A stretch of DNA of 64,000 bases from Actinomadura sp. J1-007 (GCF_009793335.1 NZ_WING01000001.1:5642001-5706000); one strand, 5' to 3'; shown: positions 1 to 11,328, counted from the stretch's first letter. Notes: generated by a model from the letters alone, not told the origin. Numbers and translations are program-made.

Positions 1-163
1 GAGAAAGGAGCCAGGCCCGCCCGCCACGGGGCCTAAACGTTGTCCCCCCGTCGAAGGTTGAGTGTGCCTGGACATATGCAATTCCCTATGCACGGTCCGG
101 ATCACGATGCCGTGCTGATGCCTGGCTCGACGTACAGGTTCCGCAGTGGAAGGAGTAGAGACT
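1..163. other. left edge, no gene seen
   Basis: I see no supported gene here. The only landmark is the ribosome binding site GGAAGGAG at about 148-155 that serves the hydroxylase gene at 164. The peptide cluster may extend to the left of the window, since typical partners such as an SbnB-like dehydrogenase are not found inside it. Confidence 0.5.
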
Positions 164-1168
164 GTGCCCAGAAAGGATCGCGCCGCTCGATACAGATTCT
201 CGCCTGAAATCCTCGAGGCAGTTCGTGTCGCGTCGCGTCTCGACAACTGGCATGGTCCCCTCGAAGTGATCGAACACTGGTTCTGGATCGCGGTATGGTG
301 TGCGGCGTCGGTGCTCGCATTCCAGCATGCCCCGCTGTGGGCTGCGGTCTTGGTCTACATTGTCGCGGTATTCTTCATCGGTGGACGCCAGCGGGCCCTT
401 GCCGGCGTATTGCATATGGCCACCCACCGTGCGTTCATGGCACGGCACCGTATGGGCAACCTGATCGGAGCCTTGTTCGGCGGCTACCCGGTGTTTCAGA
501 GCTTTACCGGCTACCGGGCTTCACACCTTGGTGAGCACCACGGCAGGCTGGGCGATCCGGACCGCGACCCCGACTACCGGCAATACCAGGACAATGGGCT
601 GTGTGGCGACAACCTCAGCCGGGCGGCGTTGCGCCGGTACTTCGTGACTGTCATCAGCCCGCGTGCGACTGCCTCCTACATCTACTACCTACTGCGGCAC
701 AGGATTGTGGCCAAGGGCGAACGGATGACGGAGCGGTGGCTGCGTGTCGCCATTCTCGCCATGCTGCTGGGTTGGGCGGTGTTCGGCGGTTGGTGGGGCT
801 GGCTTGTGCTGCTCTGGTTCGTGCCGATAGTCACGACGCAGGTCTGGATCGGTGCCGTGGCAGAGCTCATGGAACACTTCCCGCTGATTGAGTCCGCGCC
901 GCGTGTGGACATCTACATGTCCTGGAACCGGGTGTACGGGCTTGCTGGCCGCTTCCTGCTCGGGGAGAAGGACGGTGAGGGGTTTCACCTGGTACACCAC
1001 CTGTTTCCGCGGACGCCGATGTGGCGGCTGCGCCAGGTCGACGCGATCCTGCACCGTGACCCGGTGTACGCGGCTCTGCCCCGCTTGGCCGGCGTGCGTG
1101 GTGGGATGGCGCAGATCTATCGGTCGCTGCCTTCCTCTGCATGCAGTGCGACGGAAACGGCTATTTAA
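164..1168 (+). CDS. membrane fatty acid desaturase/hydroxylase-family enzyme
   Basis: Integral membrane di-iron enzyme of the fatty acid desaturase/hydroxylase superfamily, likely an oxygenase acting on a fatty acyl or peptidyl intermediate of the adjacent peptide pathway. Three histidine boxes are visible: HMATH (residues 84-88), HLGEHH (121-126) and HLVHHLF near residue 263. They are separated by hydrophobic segments at about 38-72 and 195-240. I take GTG 164 as start because GGAAGGAG sits 8 bases upstream; a GTG at 146 in the same frame lies before that site. It ends 27 bases before the first NRPS gene, so it is probably co-transcribed. Substrate is inferred, not seen. Confidence 0.8.
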   Translation: MPRKDRAARYRFSPEILEAVRVASRLDNWHGPLEVIEHWFWIAVWCAASVLAFQHAPLWAAVLVYIVAVFFIGGRQRALAGVLHMATHRAFMARHRMGNLIGALFGGYPVFQSFTGYRASHLGEHHGRLGDPDRDPDYRQYQDNGLCGDNLSRAALRRYFVTVISPRATASYIYYLLRHRIVAKGERMTERWLRVAILAMLLGWAVFGGWWGWLVLLWFVPIVTTQVWIGAVAELMEHFPLIESAPRVDIYMSWNRVYGLAGRFLLGEKDGEGFHLVHHLFPRTPMWRLRQVDAILHRDPVYAALPRLAGVRGGMAQIYRSLPSSACSATETAI

Positions 1169-1195
1169 ATGTACTGAGTCCGGGGAGGGCCGGAG

Positions 1196-4100
1196 ATGAC
1201 CAGAGCATCCGCAGGTCACGAAGCCGCCAGGCACGCGGTGTCAATTCCGACCGCCGCGGTGCGGCCGCGGACCGAGCCCCACGACGTCCCCCTCTCTGAA
1301 ATTCAGAGGCGGATCTGGGCGGCGCATCAACTGGACCCCACGACAGTCGCGCCCACGATTCCCGCCGCCGTGGATCTGTCTGGGCCGTTGGACGTCGATG
1401 CCCTTGAGTCCGCCATCACCCATGTTGTCGGCCGTCATGAGGCATTGCGCACCGAGATCGGAGTGAACGAAGGTTTGCCCGCGGCACGGCTCGGAGCGGG
1501 ACTCGCCGGATTGCGCCGTGTCGATGTTTCAGGAAGCCCCGACCCGGACCTGGCCGCCTCCGAGATCACAAGAGCGGAAGCGGAGGAACCCTTCGATCTG
1601 GAGACCTTCGGGCCCTTGGTCAGAGGGACATTGATCCGCCTCGCCACCGAACGGCACTGGCTGGTGCTCCCCGTGCACCATGCGGCCGCCGACGCGCTCT
1701 CAATCGGGCTGATGCTGGGGGAGATCGTCAATTCCTATGGCGCGTACAAGATGGGCGGGAAGCCCGCGGCGGCGCCGGTGCCCCTGCAGTATCCCGATTT
1801 CGCGGAATGGGAACGGGAGTCAAGGGAAGAGATCGAGACAGCAGTGGATTGGTGGTGTGAGGAGTTGGACGGATTCGTCCCCGGCCTCGCTCTCCCACAC
1901 GACCGGCGTAGGCTCGGGTGGAGCACACACAAAGGTGATCACCTGACGGCGCAGATCGATGCCGGATGCAAAGCCGCTGTCGAACGCTTCGCCTCCGACG
2001 CCGTCATTACCCCTTTCGCCGTGATGACCTCGGCCTTCTGCGCCTTGTTGCACCGCGTCTCCCGCACCGACGACCTGGTCGCAGGGGTCTCTTTCGCCAA
2101 CCGCCGGTTCGCCGAACTCGATCAGGTCATCGGCCCCTTCGCCAACACACTCCCATTTCGGAGCCGACTCACGGACGGCGACTCGTTCCGGGACCTCGCC
2201 GGGAAGACCTCCCAACGGACCCACGCGATCCTCGGCCGCCAGCACGTTCCCACCGCGCGGATCGCCGATGCGATGGAGGCACGGCGCGAGGGCGTGGACT
2301 CTCCCCTGTTCGGCGTGCTCTTCACCTTCCTCGACGAGGACAGGTCTGAGCAGACACTCGATGATCTGACGATCACGCCGCTGAGCGTCAGCGCCGGTCC
2401 GTCGAAGGCGGATCTCTCAGTCAGCGTCGCGAAGAGAGGCGCCGAGTACGAGGTGCGACTCGAGTACGACACTGAACTCTTCGACCAGACCACCGCGCGG
2501 TCGCTGCTCGATGCGTACCTCAGCCTGCTCGCAGCTGGACTCGACCGGCCGGACGACCCCGTATGGGCCCTGCCGATGTCCCCGTCCTCCGTTGTGACGG
2601 GCAACGGGGGTCCGGTCGAGGCCCCCACCTCCGTGGCCGACCTGGCCGCCGGGTTCGAGGCGACCGTACGCGAGTATCCCGAACGGCCGGCTCTGACCTG
2701 GAAGGACCGCACCTGGACGTACGGGCAGGTCGATGAGCGTGCACGGGAGTTGGCAAGCGCGCTGCGAGACATGGGCGTACGGGCCGGCGACCACGTGGCG
2801 CTGTTGCTCGACCGCGGCCCTGGTCAGGTGTTCGCCATGCTCGCGGCGACCATGCTCAAGGCGGCGTACGTGCCGATCGATACCAGGCAGCCATCGGAAC
2901 GAGCCAGGTTTCTCATCGACGACTGCGGTGCGAAGGCACTGATCACAACCCGGGCCCGTGCGGGTATCGCCGGATCATTCGCGGAGTTGCTGATCGACGA
3001 GGTTGGAAAGCTCCAGGGCCGTCGCCCGGGAGAGCCGCTTGCCTGCAGGGGGGAGACCGTCAGCGGTTCAGGCGACCTGGCATACATCATTTACACCTCC
3101 GGATCGACCGGGCGGCCGAAGGGCGTAGGCGTAGCTCACCGGCAGGTCATGCGTCTGTTCAGCGCGACCGAAGCCCGCTTCGGATTCGGGCCGGACGACG
3201 TCTGGACCATGTTCCACTCCTACGCGTTCGACTTCTCGGTCTGGGAGATGTGGGGGGCGCTGCTCCACGGCGGTCGCCTGGTGATGGTTCCCGAGGAAGC
3301 CGTCGTCTCGCCTGAAGATTTCCTGAGGCTTCTTGCCTCCGAGCGAGCGACAGTCCTCAACCAGACGCCCTCCGCGTTCCGCGGACTGGTATCCGCGGAC
3401 AAGGCGGTGGGTTTCTCCTCCAGCCTCTCCGTGCGAGTGGTGATCTTCGGTGGAGAGGCGCTGGAGCTGGAATCCGTGCGAACCTGGATGGACGGACGCG
3501 GTGATCGGACTCCGCAGATCGTCAACATGTACGGCGCCACGGAGACGACCGTGCACGTCACCCATCGAACGATCACAGGGCAAGACCTCGAACGGCAGAT
3601 CGCGCCGATCGACGGTCCCATTCAGGACCTGGTCCTGTACCTCCTCGATGAAGCACTGAACCCGGTCCCGCCCGGTGTCGTGGGGGAGATCCACGTTGGC
3701 GGCGCCGGCGTGGCCCGCGGCTACATAGGACGTCCGGGGCTCACCGCGGAGCGATTCACCCCCGACCCCTTCAGTGGTTCCCCTGGTGCTCGGCTGTACC
3801 GAACCGGAGACCTCGGGCGCATCCGCGCCGACGGTTCGCTCGAATTCCAGGGGCGAGCCGACACCCAGGTGAAGGTCCGTGGCTTCCGGGTGGAACTCGG
3901 CGAGATCGAGGCGGTCCTCGAGTCCCACGGCGCCATCGTGAATGCCGTCGCGGATCTCCGGGATGAGAGGATCATCGCCTACCTCGTGCCCGGCGAGGCC
4001 GGTCTGCCCAGTGTGGAAGAGCTGCGCGGCCATTGCGCGCGCGGACTGCCCGAGTATGAGATCCCGGCGGTCTTCGTGCCCATCGGCTCGATCCCCTTAC

Positions 4101-5787
4101 GGTCAACGGGAAGGTGGACCGGCGGGCGCTTCCGAATCCAGCGGCGGACCGGGCCGCCTCCGTGCTCACGTACGAGCCGCCACGTACCGCCGCCGAACAG
4201 ATCACGGCGGAGATCTGGGGCGCCGTGCTCGGAGTGGAGAGAGTGGGCGTGCACGAGAACTTCTTCTCCCTCGGTGGCGATTCCATTCTGGCACTCACCG
4301 TGGTGTCGCGTATGAAGTCCGCTGGGCTGGGCGTCGAACTCCAAGATGTCTTCCGGGACCGAACCATCGCGAAACTGGTCGCCGGCGGACGCGAGTCCCG
4401 CCCGGAACGAGCCGTCGAGCCCTTCGAGTTGATCGGTTCCGCCGACCGTGCCCGGCTGCCCGACGGCATCGAGGATGCGTACCCGGTAAGCGGTACGCAG
4501 GCCAGCATGCTCTATCACGCGATGATGGCCGAGGGTGCGGGCTTCTACCACAACACCGTTAGTATGCGCCTGCGGGGCCCCCTGGAGGAGAAGGCGTTCC
4601 GGCAAGCCGTGTCAGACACGATCGCCCGGCACCCGACGTTCCGCACCAGCTTCGCTTTGAACGGATACAGCGAGCCCCTGCAACTGGTCCACAAAGCGAT
4701 TGAGCTTCCCGTTCGCATAGTGGATCTGCGCGGGCATACCGATTGTGCTCAGCGTGCGGAGATCGACGCCCTCGTCGCCGATGAGCGGTCCAACGAGCTG
4801 GACATTGGCAAGGCGCCGGTCATCAGGGTGACTGTGCAGAGGCTCACCGACGACGAGTTCCAGGTAACGATCAGTGAGAACCACATCATACTGGACGGGT
4901 GGAGCTGGTCCTCCTCTTTCGCAGAGATCTTCGAACGCCAGCAGGCTCTGATCTCAGGTGACGCCGGCTACGCCGATCGCTGGCCGCAGGTCGGTGTCAA
5001 GGTCGCCGATTTCGTCGGACTCGAGCGAGACGCGGCGAACGACCCCGCGGCGGAACGGTTCTGGAAGAGCGAACTCGCCGACATCACTCCGCGCCATGTC
5101 GCGGACCTCCGGCCCGCAGGGAAACCGGTCGTGCTGCGTCGGCACGTACCCATCGACGCGGCGACCTCGCGGCGACTCAGGGAGATCGCCGCCTCCCACG
5201 GGGTGACCCTGAAGAGCATCGCGGCTGCCGTCCACCTGCGTGTGCTGGCCGAAGTCGAGGACACCGGCCACCCCCTCACCGGCATGCTGTTCCACGGCCG
5301 TCCCGAAAGCGCCGGCGGGGACCAGGTACGTGGCCTCTTCTGGAACGTGCTGCCAATCGGTGTGGACGTGGCAGGCAGGAGGTGGATCGATCTGGCGGCT
5401 TCGGTCCTGGACGCCGAGCGTCGTCTGCTTCCCCATCGGAGGGTGCCGTTGTCGCGTATTCAACGATGGCATGGCAGGGCGGAACTTTTCGATGTGGGGT
5501 TCAACTATGTGAGCTTTCACAGATACAATCAAATGTATCGGGACGGGGTTCTCGAGTTTCTCGATTACCATCCTGAGTCGCGGGAGAACTCGCATTACGC
5601 CCTGATGGCAACCTATTCGATCGACCCCCCGGACTATGAATTGGGCCTGCTCCTCGCGTATGACGCAGACCGGGTGTCCGGCGAACGGATTGCCAAGATC
5701 GCGGAGATGTACGCCGCGGGGATGCGGCGATTTGCGGCGAGCCCTGAATCTGATCACGATCTCTGTTCGGTGGCGTCTGACCTCTAG
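1196..5787 (+). CDS. NRPS, C-A(Thr)-T-C, with one-base frameshift
   Basis: Nonribosomal peptide synthetase of about 1,530 residues once one base is restored. Order: condensation domain (HHAAADA motif near residue 160), adenylation domain (TSGSTGRPKG), carrier protein (FFSLGGDSI), then a second condensation domain. Reading the A-domain pocket by eye gives D-F-W-N-I-G-M-V-H-K, the standard threonine code. The frame breaks at the CCCC run 4093-4096: before it the A domain is normal, and after adding one C it continues with the A10 motif TVNGKVDRRAL into the carrier domain. The second C domain has NHIILDG in place of HHxxxDG. No A domain follows it on this protein, so it must work with an A-T on another polypeptide. 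The start ATG follows a GGGGAGGG site. Confidence 0.9.
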
Positions 5788-6101
5788 GCGTACCTGAGGG
5801 CATGGCGATGAGTCGCGGCATCGTGCTCGGGCCGATTTCGGTGCGTTTCTGACCGAGTAGAACGTGGAACGGGGCCGAAGGCTGCCGCTTCATGGCGTCC
5901 GAAATGTTCGCGCCCGCCGGCCACAAAGCCACAAGATAAGCCCGTGACTCTGGAAACCGAAGTGGTTGGTCCTGTCGGTGTGACAAATAAGGCGATATCT
6001 GCTTGAGTGGAGATGGATTGTAAGGCGGAATCGTGCACCATGTTCGTGGATATGAAGCAGAGGCCCCGGCGCCTCGTGAACCTGACCACCGGAGGATCGA
6101 A
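5788..6101. other. intergenic region before amidinotransferase
   Basis: This 314-base gap separates the first NRPS from the amidinotransferase. An upstream in-frame ATG at 6033 exists but lacks a ribosome site, whereas GGAGG at 6091-6095 fits the ATG at 6102. A promoter may lie here, but I cannot point to clear -35/-10 boxes. Confidence 0.4.
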
Positions 6102-7190
6102 ATGAGTGAGTCAGACCTCTCGACTGAGACCAGGTCCCCGGTTGGTTCCTACAACGAGTGGGATACGTTGGAGGAGGTGATCGTCGGCGCGGTCGATGGT
6201 GCGCACTTCCCTCCCTGGCATATTGCGATGGCCGCCCCACTGTCCCCGGAGCAAAGGTCGGTGTTCCAGGAACGTGCCGGACGGCCGTTCCCCGCTGACG
6301 AGATCGCCGCCGCCCGCGACGAGCTCGACCAACTGGCTGACATCCTGGAAGGCGAAGGAATCAGGGTCCGTCGGCCTGAGCCGCGGGATCACAGCCAGTC
6401 GTACGGCGCGCCGGGCTGGTCAAGCACCGGTTTGTATGACGCGATGCCCAGGGATCTGTTGCTGGTCGTCGGTGACGACGTCATCGAAGCTCCGATGGCC
6501 TGGCGGTCGCGCTACCACGCGGTCTCGGCGTATCGGCCGCTTCTCAAGGAGTACTTTCGGAAGGGCGCCCGTTGGACCTCCCCGCCCAAGCCCGAGCTCC
6601 CCGACGAGCTGTACGTCACCGGCTGGACCGATCAGCCGGAGGGGGAGCCGTTCCGCTCGGTGATCACCGAGTTCGAACCCACGTTCGACGCGGCCGACTT
6701 CATCCGGTGTGGCCGTGACATCTTCGTCCAGCGAAGTCACGTCACCAACGCGATGGGCATCGAATGGGTCCGCCGGCATCTGGGCTGTGATTACCAGGTG
6801 CACGAGGTGCAACTGGCCGATGACCACCCGATGCACATCGACGCGAGCCTGATGCCGCTGGCTCCCGGCAAGCTGCTGATCCACCCGGATCGGGTGCCGG
6901 AGGTGCCGAAGATCTTCAAGGACTGGGAAGTGCGGGTGGCGCCCCGGCCGGTGATTCCGGACGGGCATCCGCTGTACATGACCAGCAAGTGGATAAACAT
7001 GAACGTGCTGATGATCGACGAGGATCGGATGCTCGTGGAGGCCGAGGACGAGCCGATGCGCCGGCTTGCCGAGGGCTGGGGGATAACGGCGATCCCGTGT
7101 CCGTTCCGGTCCTTCAACACTTTTGGTGGCTCCTTTCATTGCGCGACCGTTGACGTACGGCGGCGGGGCAGCCTGGATTCCTACTTCTGA
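6102..7190 (+). CDS. arginine:glycine amidinotransferase-like enzyme
   Basis: Member of the glycine amidinotransferase family, which moves the amidino group of arginine to an amine through a cysteine thioester. The C-terminal FGGSFHCATVDVRR carries the nucleophilic Cys, HIDASLMPL near residue 244 contains the conserved His, and the segment EPTFDAADFIRCGRD matches the family's substrate-binding region. Length (362 aa) is normal. In an NRPS cluster this enzyme would make a guanidino-bearing building block or cap, for instance from glycine, a diamine or diaminopropionate; which acceptor is inference. Start chosen from GGAGG at 6091-6095. It lies 31 bases before the next NRPS gene, so they probably share an operon. 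Confidence 0.9.
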   Translation: MSESDLSTETRSPVGSYNEWDTLEEVIVGAVDGAHFPPWHIAMAAPLSPEQRSVFQERAGRPFPADEIAAARDELDQLADILEGEGIRVRRPEPRDHSQSYGAPGWSSTGLYDAMPRDLLLVVGDDVIEAPMAWRSRYHAVSAYRPLLKEYFRKGARWTSPPKPELPDELYVTGWTDQPEGEPFRSVITEFEPTFDAADFIRCGRDIFVQRSHVTNAMGIEWVRRHLGCDYQVHEVQLADDHPMHIDASLMPLAPGKLLIHPDRVPEVPKIFKDWEVRVAPRPVIPDGHPLYMTSKWINMNVLMIDEDRMLVEAEDEPMRRLAEGWGITAIPCPFRSFNTFGGSFHCATVDVRRRGSLDSYF

Positions 7191-7221
7191 GCCCGGAGCT
7201 ACGGGCAAATAGGGGAGATCG

Positions 7222-10200
7222 ATGTCCGGTCGCTGTGTCCATCACCTCGTCGAAGCACAGGTTTCGGAAACTCCGCATGCTGTCGCGGCCGTCTGGGATG
7301 GCGGCACTCTCACCTATCGCGATCTCGATGAGCGCGCCGGTCACCTCGCCGGTCTGCTCGCCGCCCGCGGTGTCCGGCCGGAGCGCCTGGTCGGCGTGGC
7401 GATGGAGCCGTCGCCGTTGCTGTTGATCACACTGCTCGCGGTCTGGAAAGCCGGCGGCGTGTACGTGCCCATCGACCCGGCACTGCCCAGCGGCGTCGCC
7501 GAGACGATGCTCGCTGATGCCGGGGTCGCCCTTCTTGTCAGGAACGGACCGGCTTGCGTGGACCCCGCGGGCCTGCCGGTGGTGGACCTGGATCTGCTCG
7601 ACCTGTCCGGTCAGACCGTAGCGAGACCGGCGGTCACCGTCGCCCCGCCCAACCTCGCCTATTGCGTGTTCACGTCAGGTTCGACCGGCAAGCCCAAGCC
7701 GGTCGCCGTATCCCACGCCGCCCTGACCAACCACGCACTGTCCCTCCGGGACGAGCTGAGGCTGGTACCTGAGGACCGTGTGCTCCAGTTCACGGCGATT
7801 GCCATCGACGCCGCGCTGGAAGAAGTCCTGCCCGCGTGGCTTGCTGGGGCGGCTGTCGTCATGCCCGGCCAACGCAGGTTCTCCAGCTGGGAACTTACCG
7901 ACATCATCGACCGCCTTGCGGTGACGACGGTGAGCTTGCCCAGTGCCTACTGGCACCATTGGGTGGACGATCTGACCGCCGGGTTGGTCTGCCTTCCCGC
8001 GAGCTTGCGCATCGTGTTCGTCGGTGGCGACAAGATTCTCGTCGACAAGCTCGCCGCCTGGTCACGGGTCCCCGGAGCGGAGGCCATTGACTGGGTCTCG
8101 GACTACGGTCCGACGGAAACCACGATCAGTGTGGCGCTGCACCGGCCGAATGGAATTCGCGGGACCGCGTCCTCCGGCGTCCGCGACCACGCACTGGTGC
8201 CCATCGGCCGACCGTTTGCGAACGCTGAGATCTACATACTTGACGGTGATCTGCGACCGGTGCCGGACGACACACCAGGAGATATCTGGGTCGGCGGCCC
8301 GCCGCTTGCTCGCGGTTACCACACTTCCCCGGCCGCCACTGCTGATCGCTTTCTCCCCGATCCCCAGGGGCCGCCCGGCGCGCGGATGTATCGCACCGGC
8401 GACCGTGGTAGCCGTAGTCCCGACGGGACCCTGGTCTTCCTCGGCCGCTCCGACCGTCAGATCAAGATCCGCGGGCACCGTGTCGAACCCGGCCAGGTCG
8501 AGAGCGCTTTGCACCAATGCGCCGGGGTCAAGGACGCGGTCGTCGTCACCGCTGACGATCCGCCTTTCGGGTTCCGCCTGGTCGCCTACCTCGAGGTCGA
8601 GGAAGGGGTGGTCGAGACGACGATCCGTGCCGACGTCGCCGGGCGGTTGCCCGAAGCCATGGTGCCTCGAACCATCGTGCTTCTGGACCAGATCCCGCGT
8701 TCGCCGCTGAACGGCAAAGTGGCCCGATCCCTGCTTCCCCCAGTGAAGCCGGCGAGCGCCGGCCACACCGGCGAGGACACTATGACGACGCTGGAGCGCG
8801 TCATCGCCACCCTTGCCGGCGACGTGCTCGATGGCCGGCCCATCCGCCGTGCCGGGGACTTCTTCGCGGCCGGTGGCGACTCGCTGAGGGCGTTGCAGCT
8901 TCTCAGCCGGGTCTCCGAGGTGACTGGCGTGGCGTTGACGTTCGCTCAGTTCCGGTCATCTCCGCATGTTGCGGGGCTCGCAGCCCTGGTGAGACAGGAG
9001 CACTCTCGTGGCGCGCCGGAGGGCGCGGTCGTGCCGACGGGTGACCGCGGCGGCCGACGCCCTGCTTCGCGCGGGCAACAGGCCCTGTGGTTCCTGAACC
9101 TCCTGCATCGCGGCGCGCCGACCTACGCGATACCTCTCTGCTACAAGATTCGGGGTCCGCTCGACCTTGACCGCCTCGACGCCGCATTGTCGGCGATCGT
9201 CGCCCGTCATGAAGCCCTGCGCACCGTGCTTGAGGAACAGGACGGGAGAGTGTGGCAGCAGGTCCGGCCTCCAAGCCCGGTGCGCACCGCGATGACCGTG
9301 GTCGCCGACGCCTCCGAGGCGTCCCGCCGGGCCATGGAGGAGGCCGCGCGCCCGTTCGATCTGACAACTGGCCCGATGCTGCGGTCGGCCTGTTTCCGTG
9401 TGGACGCCGGTGAGCACCTGTGGCTGCTCAACGTGCACCACTCGGCGTTCGACGCTTGGTCGCTCGCAATATTCTGGCGTGAACTCGCTGCGCTTTACGA
9501 TGGCCGGCCGCTGCCCGAGGTGACCATCCAGTACACGGACTACTCAGCCTGGCAGGAGCGCTGGTTGCGCAGCGCGGAAGCGGACGAGCAGCGTGCCTAC
9601 TGGCGCGATCGACTCGCCGGGGACCCGCCGACCGTCACGCCGGGCTCCGGACGCGGAGCCGGAGGAGGAGTCGGCACCAAGGGGTTCGCGCTGCAACTGC
9701 CCCCCGATGCCGTCAATCCGATCACTGTCGAGCGCGTCGCCGAATCACATGGGACCACCACCTTCACTGTGCTGCTCGCGGCCTTCATCGCGACGTTGCG
9801 CCGGACGAGCCGCGTTGACGAGGCGGTGGTCGGCGTGGTGATGGCATCCCGGAACCGGCCCGGTGCCGAGGACCTGATCGGCTACCTGGCCAACACGGTC
9901 GCGTTGCGGATGCGCTTCACCGAGGGCATGCGGTTCCACGAGCTGATCTCACGCACCGGTGAGGCACTGGCGGAGGCGCTGACCAACCAGGAACTGCCGT
10001 TCTCCGACGTGGTGGACGGCCTTGAGCGGAGCGGTGGGACCGGACAGAACCCATTGTTCCAGGTGACGTTCTCGCTCCAGTCCACGCCGCTGGACGACCA
10101 CGGCACTATCGAAGGTCTCGACATCACTGAGCAATTCGTCCATCAGGGCACCGCAAGGGTCGCGCTGAGCCTGATGATGCGGCAGAGCGAAGCCGGACTG

Positions 10201-10404
10201 TCAGGCGAGGTCGTGTTCGCGGCCGACAGGTTCGACCGGAGCTCGGCACGACGCTGGCAGAATGCCCTGCTAACGCTGCTTTCGGCCGGTTTGGCCGATC
10301 CCGATGCGCTCATCGACGAGTTGCCGCTGCCGGTCGCCGAGAATGCCACCGAGCTCACGACGGCCGTCGATGCCGGGTCGGAGGGGCGTCTGTCCCCGAC
10401 CTAG
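7222..10404 (+). CDS. NRPS, A-T-C
   Basis: Nonribosomal peptide synthetase of 1,060 residues beginning directly with an adenylation domain (about 1-500), then a carrier protein (FFAAGGDSLRAL near 555) and a condensation domain (HHSAFDAWS near 740). Starting with A and ending with C means the preceding protein's terminal C domain probably serves this A-T. The A3 motif reads TSGSTGKPKP, with proline where the second conserved glycine is normal, and the specificity residues are atypical (A4 core AIDAALEEV, A5 DYGPTETT), so I do not predict the substrate. A10 NGKV keeps the catalytic lysine. The condensation motif ends DAW rather than DGW. A GGGGAG ribosome site precedes ATG 7222. Confidence 0.9.
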   Translation: MSGRCVHHLVEAQVSETPHAVAAVWDGGTLTYRDLDERAGHLAGLLAARGVRPERLVGVAMEPSPLLLITLLAVWKAGGVYVPIDPALPSGVAETMLADAGVALLVRNGPACVDPAGLPVVDLDLLDLSGQTVARPAVTVAPPNLAYCVFTSGSTGKPKPVAVSHAALTNHALSLRDELRLVPEDRVLQFTAIAIDAALEEVLPAWLAGAAVVMPGQRRFSSWELTDIIDRLAVTTVSLPSAYWHHWVDDLTAGLVCLPASLRIVFVGGDKILVDKLAAWSRVPGAEAIDWVSDYGPTETTISVALHRPNGIRGTASSGVRDHALVPIGRPFANAEIYILDGDLRPVPDDTPGDIWVGGPPLARGYHTSPAATADRFLPDPQGPPGARMYRTGDRGSRSPDGTLVFLGRSDRQIKIRGHRVEPGQVESALHQCAGVKDAVVVTADDPPFGFRLVAYLEVEEGVVETTIRADVAGRLPEAMVPRTIVLLDQIPRSPLNGKVARSLLPPVKPASAGHTGEDTMTTLERVIATLAGDVLDGRPIRRAGDFFAAGGDSLRALQLLSRVSEVTGVALTFAQFRSSPHVAGLAALVRQEHSRGAPEGAVVPTGDRGGRRPASRGQQALWFLNLLHRGAPTYAIPLCYKIRGPLDLDRLDAALSAIVARHEALRTVLEEQDGRVWQQVRPPSPVRTAMTVVADASEASRRAMEEAARPFDLTTGPMLRSACFRVDAGEHLWLLNVHHSAFDAWSLAIFWRELAALYDGRPLPEVTIQYTDYSAWQERWLRSAEADEQRAYWRDRLAGDPPTVTPGSGRGAGGGVGTKGFALQLPPDAVNPITVERVAESHGTTTFTVLLAAFIATLRRTSRVDEAVVGVVMASRNRPGAEDLIGYLANTVALRMRFTEGMRFHELISRTGEALAEALTNQELPFSDVVDGLERSGGTGQNPLFQVTFSLQSTPLDDHGTIEGLDITEQFVHQGTARVALSLMMRQSEAGLSGEVVFAADRFDRSSARRWQNALLTLLSAGLADPDALIDELPLPVAENATELTTAVDAGSEGRLSPT

Positions 10405-10495
10405 CATGCCGAATTCGCGATCCAGCTCGGCTTTGCAAGTTCTGAAGCACTCACAGTTTTGCCCGTTCGGGCTCGACTTCGGGAGGTTCGCAAAC

Positions 10496-10734
10496 ATGCC
10501 GGTGGATGAATCCTTCGGGAAGGCGACAACGGGGCAGGACTCGTCTACGACGTGGTGGTCAACCACGAGGAGCAGTACTCGATCTGGCCTGTGAGTCGGC
10601 CCATTCCGTCGGGATGGACGGCTGTGGGCTTTCAAGGGTCGAAGTCCCAGGTGCTCGATCACATCGAAAAGGTGTGGACTGATATCACACCCCTGAGCGT
10701 CCGTCAGGCTCTCGATGAGGCCCGCAAACAATAG
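10496..10734 (+). CDS. MbtH-like protein, one-base frameshift
   Basis: MbtH-like proteins bind and activate NRPS adenylation domains. The body shows the family signature: VVNHEEQYSIWP, then PSGWTAVGFQG and the tail IEKVWTDITPLS. The N-terminal MPVDESFG lies in another frame; ATG 10496 has a good GGGAGG site at 10481-10486. Adding one G in the GGG run 10517-10519 joins both parts into a protein of about 79 residues, the normal family length. As read, only a GTG at 10552 could start the distal part. Either the sequence has an indel error or the cluster has lost this helper. Confidence 0.8.
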
Positions 10735-10841
10735 CGGCCCGTTCAACGCCCTGTCGAAGCCGGCTTGTGTTCTGCGGAAGTGCTTGCCTACGATGGCGCG
10801 GACTCAATGATCTGCTGAGACATACGGGAAGGGCGCCAACC

Positions 10842-11087
10842 ATGCCGGTGCGAGAACAAGAAGTCTCCGAAATCTGGGCGGACGTGCTGGGGATTCATGA
10901 GGTGGACGTTGATACCAACTTCTTCGACCTTGGCGGCAACTCGCTGCTGTTGGTGAAACTTGCCAGCCAGCTCAACCAGCGGCTGTGTATCGACGCAGAC
11001 GTCCTCATGTTGATGGAGTATCCGACAGTGGCGGAGTTTTCCCGTCATTGGAATCGCGTGGAAGTGCCGGTCGACGATAACCACTGA
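10842..11087 (+). CDS. free-standing peptidyl carrier protein
   Basis: An 81-residue carrier protein with the phosphopantetheine site NFFDLGGNSLLLVKL near residues 27-41. A discrete carrier holds a substrate or intermediate for in trans work, such as tailoring by the hydroxylase, reductase-like or carbamoyltransferase enzymes nearby. ATG 10842 is preferred over an upstream in-frame ATG at 10767 because the carrier homology begins here and a GGGAAGGG site precedes it. It is separated from the MbtH-like gene by about 100 bases. Confidence 0.85.
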   Translation: MPVREQEVSEIWADVLGIHEVDVDTNFFDLGGNSLLLVKLASQLNQRLCIDADVLMLMEYPTVAEFSRHWNRVEVPVDDNH

Positions 11088-11328
11088 CGGATCATCGGCG
11101 TCGACGTGCATCCTCGTCCGCAGACGGAGATGCCTTGAAGGCATCGGCCCGGTTCACCGAACCCGGCAGGGAGGAGCCCGGTGAGATCGAGGTGGCCGTC
11201 ACCGCCCATCCCGGTGTCGACAGAGCCGTAATGTTTGCCGAGGGTTGCCGCGATCCAGCCACTACCACCTCTCCCCTGGTAAGGGTCAACCGCCGGCCAG
11301 TTGGCCGATCGAAACTGCGAGGCACTCC
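11088..11328 (+). other. gap with short A-domain-like remnant
   Basis: An open frame at 11135-11332 reads PGEIEVAVTAHPGVDRAVMF, resembling the adenylation-domain stretch around the GEIE motif. Nothing else of an A domain is present. It may be a fossil of an excised NRPS module, or chance; the stretch is too short to settle. Confidence 0.3.
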
